64,000 bases of DNA, from positions 3,592,501 through 3,656,500 of the forward strand of contig OZ038468.1 in the NCBI GenBank assembly GCA_964036295.1, written 5' to 3'. This DNA is from Plumapathes pennacea. Taxonomy: Eukaryota > Cnidaria > Anthozoa > Antipatharia > Myriopathidae. Position 1 is the stretch's first letter. Every line of letters begins with the position of its first letter. Below are positions 55,862 through 64,000 of this stretch, piece after piece. Both the position numbers and the translations under genes were made by a program. The notes beneath the pieces were generated by a model that saw nothing but the letters and a program-made list of their open reading frames with translations, was not told the origin of the DNA and did not search any database.

Positions 55862-56073
55862 AATTAACCCCTTCAATCCCAAGCTCAAAATGCAGATTCT
55901 CCCAACCTTTTAAGAAGAAAATATATCAGTGATGTAGTGAGAATTCATAGTTTAATCAGCTACCATCTTAGCTAGCCATTAAAAGCCAAGTTCTCGATAC
56001 TGTAATATGCATTTCTAGTGAGAAACTGAAGGAGAAAATTGAATTTGATCCTCTTGGAAGTGAAAGGATTAAT
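55862..56073. mobile_element. MITE, 'TTAACCCTTTCACTCCCAAG' family, copy 3
   Basis: It begins AATTAACCCCTTCAATCCCAAG and ends CTCTTGGAAGTGAAAGGATTAA, with the shared AAAATGCAGATTCTCCCAACC near its left end. Confidence 0.8.
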
Positions 56074-56485
56074 CCATAGCGAACAAAAACCACGGAAAGC
56101 CTAGAACAGAAGACAGCAAAACACTGCTTTGTGGCATTGATGACAATGTTAGTGGAGTCTGAGTCTTGTTGCACAAACTGTGGATTTCTTCGACTTTGCT
56201 GCACAACTTGCGGTGTATCCGGTCTGATGAAGACAAAATTAGCATTTGTGAACAAAGCGCATTTACCACCACAATACGCAGACCATAACTGACCAGAGAG
56301 ACCTTTGTGTCAGACATCTGAGCGGATTCAACAAATTCAAGAGCAAAGGTTAGTGTTCCGAGTTCCTTTACTTACTTCACTAACTGAAACCAAGACAAAC
56401 CAAGTGGTCGCTTCGAGGTTTGATGTGACCCCAGAGGACTGAGCCAAGGAATACCAGCGCAGGATATTGAAGAGCATTCAAGTGT
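56074..56485. other. Gene-free stretch
   Basis: Overlapping minus-strand frames (55968-56317) show no domain. No gene recognised. Confidence 0.4.
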
Positions 56486-56723
56486 TTAAGGTGGTGTTAC
56501 ACTGGTCGATTTGCAACGACAATTTGCAACGCCGATTCGCTTCAAATTCACGCAGCGGTGTTGCAAGTTTTTTAATCGCTTTCAAAAACTTGCAACGCGT
56601 TGCAGCACTGCAAACATCGCGAAAAATCATTCTAATGGGGTGTTACACCTGAACGATTTTTATTGCAACATCGTGTCGTTGCAAATCGTCGTTGCAAATC
56701 GACCAGTGTAACACCACCTTTAA
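56486..56723. mobile_element. Hairpin MITE with AAGGTGGTGTTACACTGGTCG ends
   Basis: TTTAAGGTGGTGTTACACTGG and its perfect inverse CCAGTGTAACACCACCTTTAA bracket an interior with many TTGCAACG words. Its ends resemble in type the GTTACAC-ended element at 27283-27760. Confidence 0.85.
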
Positions 56724-57332
56724 GACACTTCACAACAAAATTCTGTGTGACTACGTACTGTTAACTGATCTGTTATCTGCAGTCGCTTGACGAATAAAAC
56801 GTATGCGAATCAATTGAAATGGAAATCTGAACGTCTTAGAAGAAAGTGTGAGGCACCGACACGTTCACACGCGGCAAAGAAGCTTAAAGAGTTTGTCATT
56901 TTGATGACGTATTTTGCAACTTTTGTGCTTGGCCTATCCTCGGAATTCTTATCATCCCGATTTAATATTTCCAAATTGGGCAGCACGTCTGTTATTCGAG
57001 TTTTAAAACTCGTGCCTCGTACTTTGTGCATCAATTGAACGAGGAAGTGTTAACCGGCGTTTCGAGCAACTTCTGTTACCAACGCGTGGTCTCGGTGAAT
57101 TTTGACAGTTTAGCATTTTCTGCCTGAATTTTTCTACAGCTTCGAGTACACTCCCGATCATAAATCCGTCAGTGTTGCTTCAAAAACGAAAAAACAAAAT
57201 AGTCCCAAACTGCTTTGTTTGTTTGTTCTCATAGAACCCCATTGTTGCATGAAAACATATTTATGCATAAGCACAAGTCGGCTCGCTTATTCAATTTCGC
57301 GCACGTTGCAAAAGTGCGAGGAAGGTTCAATC
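56724..57332. other. Gene-free stretch
   Basis: A frame of 83 codons at 56787-57038 has no recognisable domain and both strands are open. No gene recognised. Confidence 0.4.
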
Positions 57333-57737
57333 CCCGGGGGGTTACTCAATGGGAATTTGGGTAGGGGTGTTCCGATGATTCTATAAAACCCTGACCCTAT
57401 TCAAGACACAAAAATGGAAATTTTGCTACCCTGTCTAAGACAAAGTGCTCTAATTTGATACCCTGTTCAAGACTAAGTTTAGATAAGTTAGCCTGCGTTG
57501 CACGCGTTTCCACTGGAGCATACGAAGAAATCGCGCGAAAATTGCGAGAGCAAAAATGTGATTGAGGGGGGAGGTGAGAGGAGAAAATCTTCGAAAAATA
57601 ACCCTGTTTAAGACACGAAAATGTAAAATTTGATACCCTGTTTAAGACAGAAGACCCTGAAAATGATACCCTATCGGGCGGAACATCCCTATATAGGAAA
57701 TACATGGGAGTACCCCCCCCCCCCCCCCGGGGGGTTC
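57333..57737. mobile_element. MITE-like element with CCCCGGGGGGTTACTC ends
   Basis: It starts CCCCGGGGGGTTACTC and ends GGGAGTACC followed by C and G runs. Inside are several copies of a 'CCCTGTTTAAGACA(C/G)' word and GATACCCTATCGGGCGGAACAT. It is related in structure to 62629-63083. Confidence 0.7.
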
Positions 57738-58157
57738 AATTGCGTTTCGACGACAAAAGAAAATAATTTGCGCCAGCATTTGTTAGCGCACAGTCGAAGA
57801 ATAGTGGCAAAACGGAACCTTACGTGTGACTTATTATTCAATGGTCGGTGAAAGAAATCTTCAAAGTAACCATATCCTGGTCCCAGAGGTTTTCGAAATC
57901 CTCCGAGGATCCGTTACACACAAAAGGAAATGCTAATGCTAAAGCAGATTAAAAATAGTCTGTACCACTGTAAACAACAACCTAATTTGAATAAAAAAAA
58001 TACGGACTTTAACGGATTCGAATCCATGACCTTCACTATACCAGTGTGAGTTGCTTCACTCCCTGCAATGATCAAACTTCACAATTAATTTTGTTTCATT
58101 TCACCCGATTATCGCAGGCGAGTCAAGAATCCAGGAAGTTGTTAAGAACTCGTAAAT
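57738..58157. other. Upstream region of the MFSD1-like gene
   Basis: No gene is present. The promoter and 5' UTR of the transporter should lie here; I see no clear core element. Confidence 0.4.
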
Positions 58158-58286
58158 ATGGCTGCGAGCAACTCAAGTTCACTCGAACACGATGAAGAGG
58201 AATTTCTGCTTACTCGACCACTCCTCCGTAGGAACCCGCAGACTCCTGGGTGCCTTCACGCCAAACGAGGTCTGTACCAAAAAAAA

Positions 58287-58317
<31 letters not shown>

Positions 58318-61300
58318 GCAGTAACTGAATAAAGCAAGTGGGACTCTAGCGAAAGCCCCAGGGTTCCCCGATATATTCTTTTTGAACGGGCTGCAGATAG
58401 CTACAATCCTGGACAAGTCTTTAGGACACCCTGATCATGGTGCTATTTCGTGGCCAAGTTAGTCAAAAAGGCACCTGCCCTCCCCTCCCTCCGATCAGTG
58501 TTGGTTCAGGGCTGAAAGATCCACAATGCAACATTGAAGTGGGGGAGGGGGGAGGCACGAAAAACTCAAAATTAGAGAACTTTGTCCTAGTCATGGTCTC
58601 AACATTTTTGACCGAGCACGCGTGCGGTCACTGGCATCGCTTCCGCTAATTAACCCTTTCACTCCCAAGAGTGATCAACTCTAATTTTCTCCTTCAGTTT
58701 CTCACCAGAAATACATAACAGAGTAAGGAGAACTTGGCGTTTGATACCTTGATCAGATGAAAGCTGACTAAACTTTCAATTCTCACTAAATCACTCATAG
58801 ATTTGTTTCTAAAAGGTCGAGAGAATCTCTATTTTGAGCTTGGGAGTGAAAGAATCATAAACTAAAATGATGTTAAAATTTATAAATTTCTTTTTCTTGC
58901 AGCTCCGTTTCGGTTTGTTCTCCTGTTCTTCAGCTGTTTGATGACATTTGGACCGTTCTATTACTTCGACATGCCAAGGTAAGCCGGGGGCAGATTACTT
59001 TTAGTAAACATTTCAGCCCCATAAGTTTTCACACTATAAGTTTTCTCATAAGCTTTGTTAAACGTTTTCCCCTTAAGTCTCTTATATTCAATTAAAATTA
59101 AGAATCCCCATGATACGAGGGACTCCTCGTTGCAGCCGGCCAGCACGCCTTATTAGGCAATAGACCCCTTCACGGTATTAAATGCATGATGGGTAATCAG
59201 GGCAAGAGCAAAGAAACATGGCAACGACGTGTGCAAAAATTCTCGGTTTAATAGTAAACTCGCTCACAATCAGAACCGCTAAAAGCTTGCAAATGGCAAT
59301 TTGGAGTGCTCCGAAGTTCTACCGATCAGAAAAACGATGTATATGCAGTTTATTTGCCCTGATTATCCATCATGCATTCAATACCGTGAATGGGCCTATA
59401 CCAACACGATGCTTAAATAAACTAGCTCTATTACAAGTTTCGCCACCATCACTTTAATTTCTTGCGCCACGTGACTGACTGGTTCTCATGCTTGCCGTTC
59501 CTGTTTGTTTTCAGTGTTTTACAAGAAAAGTTCACAGCGGTAAGCTTGTTCTTCTATTACATAAAATCAGACGGACACTTGTGGTAAAAAACGAAGCTGT
59601 TTTCCTGAATATATATTTATTAAGCTATAAGAAGACATACGCTTTGTGGAGTAAAGTTGTATTGAACGCGCGCTATTGCAGTTTTTTCCACAGTGTGCTC
59701 GCAAACGTGTACTGATACCTTAAAGATCAACTCTGTTTTGTTTTCCATCTCCAGCCGCTGTACCCCAACATCACAAGCAACTGCACCACTGTAGACGGGC
59801 AACCAAAAGATGCTCTCAGCAACTCGAATGGAACTCATTGCAAAAGTGGCCTCGGTCTGAACGATACAGAGTTTAATTTGATGTATTCTCTGGTTTATTG
59901 GACGTATGTGTTAAAAAAGAACTGGACCTTAATATTTATTTAATCTATTTAATTGGCTTAATAAATTTAGGATTAAGGTCATCAATTTAAATTTATTTCC
60001 TAGAAACGCGTTACTCGTAGTCTTCGGAGGATACTTTGTGGACAAAATGGGGACCACAGGTTAGTTGATAGAGCCGTTTTCGGATGACTGTCGAAAACCA
60101 AAACCAAAGTAATCACACAGGCCAATCACAGGGACTGAGAGAAAGCAGTTCAGCCAATCAGAAGCCAAAGTAATTCACGTTTGGTCTTGCGTTTGGTTTT
60201 ACTTTCCAATCAGCAATGCGAGTACACGCCATCGCTTACGTGAGAAATGTTTGGTTTTGGTTTTGGTTTTGTTCTTGATTGGTTGAGAATGCTGAAAAAC
60301 TTGTGTGGACCAATCCGAAAGCGTAGCAAACGCAAAACCAAAGCAATCACACGATTACTTTCGACAGTCATCCGAAAACAGCTCTAAGCATGATGGAACT
60401 TCTTTTGGTCAAAAAATTCAGAACCAAAAAACATGTATGTATCGTGATGCATTTGATGCATCGTTTCCCTGTCTTTCCATTTACAGTTGGGGCAATGCTG
60501 TTTTCTTCACTCACTTTGGCTGGATCAATAACGTTTTCACTCGCACTCCACCTGAAAGGGACAGGCGCAATGTTTCTTACTCTTATGCTTGGAAGAATGA
60601 TATTCGGGTAAATTATCTCCAAATTTTAGTGCACAATTTTATCCGTTCATAGGCATGTAGAAATATAATAATTATTTGTGTTTTTATCCTTTTCGTTTTT
60701 ACAGGATTGGCATGGGACCATTATTGAGTATGAAGCTGTTTTATGTTGTGTGAATCGTTAGCAGCTTTTGTATTTTGCCTCTTTCTTCCATTTGCATTGT
60801 CTTATAATGGCTTTAGTTGATTTTTTATCTCAAGTGAGTCAAATAACATAAAGTATTTTATCCAAATCTTTATCTCGTGTGGGTCAATTCACTATGCAAT
60901 ACTTCATTTATCAACCTGCATCAATCTTTTTTATGTTCTAGTTGCACAAAGCAGAATATTCGCCACTTGGTTCAAGGGAAGAGAACTCGCACTTGCATTT
61001 GGCTGTACGCAGTTAGTCTCTGTAAGTCTAACTATTAATAAATGTTCCATTCCGCAGACTAGAGCATTTTGTACGTGAGTTACTCTGATTTGATTTAAAC
61101 TTTCTTCGAACTTTGTTACCACCACAGACTTAACATCAAACTTGTCATAAAGAACTACAGTTGGTTTTCCTTCCTGTGGAGAACCAGAACCGAACTAGAA
61201 TCCAGATAAATTTCTTATAATTTATTTTTGTTTGTTTTTAGGGAACTGCTGTGAATTTCTTTTTTACGGCAAGTCTTGAGGAGAAATACGGGATAAATTC

Positions 61301-64000
61301 AGCATTCATTGGAGGTATACTGTACTTGTAACTAAACTAAACTTCAATTGTAAAAGAAAGGAAATACAACTTTCTTCAACGCATACACACTGACAAGCGA
61401 ATGAATAGCTAAGAGATGCTTCAACTACTCAAAGAACGTATTTCCCCGGTGTCTGAACTATGCCTTGTTTTGTGTTTCTTCAGCTTCTTTCGTGTGCGGT
61501 TTTGCGCTTGTGTGTACCGGAGTCACGTGCGCGATGGACGTTCTCGGACAAAAACAGATTGGCAAGGTATGCAGTACAAATAAGCTCAAAATTCTTATAT
61601 GTCTCGAAAAAACCTCCATATTTTATTCCGCTCTTCAATCCAAATGAATTTGATGTTCGGCCCCACGGCATGCGCAATGCAATGTAGTGGACATTTCTGC
61701 ACCTCAGAAATGTTTCTTTCTGTTCTCAATCACGACAAATCAGTACACATAATAAACTGCCCAGCATCTTAACGGGGCCCTCTCCGGCTTTTTCGATGTT
61801 TTTGTTACATATGGAAAATTCTAGGCTGAATTTGGTTCCCAACACGAAAGAACGACTTAATCAAAAGAAAAATAGGTTAGTAGCACTTTTAGATTAAAAG
61901 GAACTAATCTTCTCCTCATACGAGTTGGATGGAAGTGGATTACTATTCATCTTTCGACTTTCGGGGCCTCCAAAAATGGCGGAACCAATTTCGCAAGGAT
62001 TTTGGCGCGCAAAGGACTGTGGTTGAGAAGTCACTGATTGATTGACGTAAGTATGACCCCCTAAACAGCAGTTGACACTTTTACAGTGGAACTCCGGTCT
62101 AAAGAAGTGCCAAGAGACCAGGAAAATGTGTTCGATATAACGGAGATTCCTTATAAATGAAACCACGTTATAATGAATTTTGCGCTGACGCAACGCCAAC
62201 AGTAGTTGTCTCAGAACTGTAGCATTCCATTGTGATTGATGTTCGCTCTTTCTTCCTTTTCACACAGATAACTAGCACGAAGGTTGCCGCAAAGAAAATG
62301 GTAATGAACAGTTTGGATCAAACTGAGCCCTCTCAGTAGTCCGCCATAACTTGTTTTGTGTTTTAGAAATTCACAGATATCAAGCAGCTGTCATCATCCT
62401 TCTGGCTGCTAACCGTCTCACAGTTACTTTTCTTCAACGGAATTTACCCGTTTCAGGCAGACGCCAGGTATATATACTTTAAAATACGCATGTCTACACT
62501 CTATAAACTGCAATCTATACTAGACACATCGCCAAATCAGTAGACGAGAGTATCCAGTAACGCACAAGGCTGCACAAAGGGGAAGAACACAAAAGACAAC
62601 AGAACAGCACCGCACAACACAACCCTCAGTGGGGGGAGGGGGTACTCATCATAATTTTGGGTGGGGGTGCGCCCCCCGGTCCTGGAAACCCTTACCCTAT
62701 TTCAGACCAAAATTTGCGATTTTCGACCTTATTTCAGACCAAAATATCTGATTTTCTAGACCCTGTTTCAGACTTGACTCCATAAATGTAAACCCTATTT
62801 CAGACCTGACCCCAAAATGTATACCCTATTTCAGAGATCTATTTTATTTTGCAACGATTTCCACCCTGTTTTTTCTTCCATTTGCCGTGCAAGGGACACA
62901 TTTCTGTTAAAATCATACCTTAATCAGAACAAAAAGACATGAATCGATACCCTATTTCAGACTAAAATTGCAAAATCTATACCTTACTTTAGACTAAAAA
63001 TGCTTGAAAACAATACCCTTTGGGGCGGCACATACCTATATGGCTTATATATGGGAGTACCATCCCCTCCCCCTCCCCCTCAGGAACACAACACAACAGA
63101 TCAACAGCGTATTAACGAGGTACACAGCAACACAGCACATTTGGCTTAGTCTGCCTTGTCTACTTGTAACAATTTCTTTTTCATTTTCCAACAGTGCCTT
63201 TGTCAAGAGAAATTACGCGAGTACTTTTCACTTCAATACTCGAGATTCTGCCTACATCGCCGGTAGCATCGTCTACGTGCCGATGATATTCGCGCCCCTG
63301 TTTGGATTTTTGTTGGTAAGCCTGCATTGTTTGAAGGTGCTCAGCTCACTTTAGCTTCACATCACATTTACAAGTCAAATATGGATTTTTCGCCACGTGG
63401 ATGTAATTTACAGTACGATAACGCTAAAGTACGAAAATAAAGCTTAGCTATTGATTCGGGGTTACAGCTGGCGAAAGCTTTAGCAATCTTACAAATAATA
63501 TATATAAACAAATAAATTTCAGTTACATATAGCACTGTTTCTATTAAATTGCCCAATAGCACTTTACAAACGTTCAACAACGGTTGCCTTACACAAAAAA
63601 AAGCTTATAATCATCTGAAATGTATAACCCATTACAAACTAATCTACTTAAAACACACATATTTATGACTAGATGAAGATAATAATACATACATTCTATA
63701 CTCTTAATTTATTGATCTCTATCAACATACGTAGACTCTCTTAAAAAGGTAAGTTTTAATCCCGGGGGAGGGGGGGGGGGGGTACTCCCATATATGAGCC
63801 ATATAGGTATATGTGCCGCCCCAAAGGGTATCATTTTCAGCGTTTTTAGTCTGAAATAGGGTATCGATTTTAACCTTTGGTCTGAAATAGGGTCGGAGAT
63901 TTTGATATTTGGTCTGAAATAGGGTCGAAAATTGCACATTTTGGTCCGAAATAGGGTCAAAAATCGCAAATTTTGGTCTGAAATAGTAAGGGTTTTCAGT
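58158..64000 (+). CDS. MFSD1: MFSD1-like lysosomal transporter of the major facilitator superfamily (3' end outside window)
   Basis: Thirteen exons are visible: 58158-58269, 58903-58978, 59515-59539, 59755-59903, 60004-60059, 60487-60607, 60705-60727, 60942-61021, 61242-61314, 61484-61566, 62268-62300, 62367-62467, 63195-63315. All junctions are GT-AG and in phase, giving 351 codons, about three quarters of the usual length. MFSD1 is a 12-helix lysosomal membrane protein known as a dipeptide exporter. The cytosolic N-terminus has an acidic dileucine signal (DEEEFLL). Then come helix 1 (FVLLFFSCLMTFGPFYYF), a lumenal loop with four N-glycosylation sequons (NIT, NCT, NGT, NDT), the MFS signature FGGYFVDKMG, LMLGRMIFGIGMGPLL, AQSRIFATWFKGRELALAFG and FTDIKQLSSSFWLLT, and IAGSIVYVPMIFAPLFGFLL at the edge. 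These segments line up in order with animal MFSD1. Introns contain four MITEs. Confidence 0.92.
58280..58318 (+). repeat. Poly-A tract in intron 1 of MFSD1
   Basis: About 38 bases of A with one G interruption, right after the first donor (GTCTGT). Length in the assembly is unreliable. Confidence 0.9.
58650..58862. mobile_element. MITE, 'TTAACCCTTTCACTCCCAAG' family, copy 4 (inverted)
   Basis: It begins TTAACCCTTTCACTCCCAAG AGTGATCAAC and ends GAGCTTGGGAGTGAAAGAATC, i.e. the opposite orientation to copies 1-3. It is in intron 1 of MFSD1. Confidence 0.85.
59160..59400. mobile_element. MITE, 'GCATGATGGGTAATCAGGGC' family, intact copy
   Basis: The left end ATAGACCCCTTCACGGTATT and the right end AATACCGTGAATGGGCCTAT are inverse, continuing into GCATGATGGGTAATCAGGGC / GCCCTGATTATCCATCATGC. 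It is in intron 2 of MFSD1. Half copies of its end occur at 44108 and 50905. Confidence 0.85.
60069..60386. mobile_element. MITE, 'GACTGTCGAAAGTAATC' family, copy 2
   Basis: It begins AGAGCCGTTTTCGGATGACTG and ends CAGTCATCCGAAAACAGCTCT, a clean inverted pair. It carries many AACCAAA words, the reverse complement of copy 1. It begins about ten bases after the donor of MFSD1 intron 5. Confidence 0.85.
62629..63083. mobile_element. MITE-like element with 'CCCTATTTCAGACC' tandem words
   Basis: It begins GGGGGGAGGGGGTACTCATC and ends ATATATGGGAGTACCATCCC. Seven or more copies of (C/T)CCTATTTCAGACC fill the inside, followed by CCCTTTGGGGCGGCACATAC. It is in the MFSD1 intron before exon 13. An inverted relative starts at 63758. 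Confidence 0.8.
63758..64000. mobile_element. Same family, inverted, running off the window
   Basis: It starts CCCGGGGGAGGGG, then CTCCCATATATGAGCC, TGCCGCCCCAAAGGGTATC and repeated GGTCTGAAATAGGGTC. Its other end is beyond position 64000. Confidence 0.8.

Overview
The window is nuclear DNA of an invertebrate animal, most likely an anthozoan cnidarian (coral or anemone). Genes are split into short exons with GT-AG introns, the background is AT-rich, and non-coding DNA is full of small inverted-repeat (MITE-like) elements. There is an interstitial TTAGGG array, and two genes have clear animal orthologues (PTRH2 and MFSD1). The species assignment is inference. I see no tRNA, rRNA, CRISPR or bacterial operon structure, and no intact transposase or reverse transcriptase.

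Layout. (1) 558-6408 (+): an unrecognised gene of at least eight exons. An exon pair inside it has been duplicated in tandem, and its last codons and stop come from a MITE. (2) 6613-13399: gene-free, with MITEs, a ~375-bp tandem repeat and pogo-like ends. (3) 13400-22121 (+): the most unusual gene. It combines an unfamiliar N-terminal region, about 26 copies of a 7-residue (21-bp) repeat, and a C-terminal beta-class DNA N6/N4 methyltransferase-like fold whose DPPY motif reads DLPK. (4) 24214-28270 (-): a four-exon secreted protein with signal peptide, coiled coil and pentraxin/LamG domain, all phases consistent; an NHL-like fragment lies downstream of it. (5) 28271-34548: repeats, an interrupted segmental duplication, a 41-bp minisatellite and the TTAGGG array. 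(6) 34549-37067 (+): PTRH2, complete in six exons, with one GC-AG intron. (7) about 37380-55330: three head-to-tail copies of a block, each with one minus-strand C2H2 poly-zinc-finger gene (22, 16 and 19 fingers). Some copies carry foldback or hairpin insertions with clean target-site duplications. (8) 55330-58157: MITEs. (9) 58158 to the right edge (+): MFSD1, a lysosomal MFS transporter; 13 exons are visible and the 3' end is outside the window.

The genes do not form a pathway. PTRH2 and MFSD1 are housekeeping genes. The zinc-finger cluster is a rapidly changing array of likely DNA-binding regulators, and the pentraxin-like protein is probably an extracellular recognition molecule. The methyltransferase-repeat gene is the best candidate for something undescribed. 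Exon coordinates were read by eye from splice signals and phase, without transcript data.
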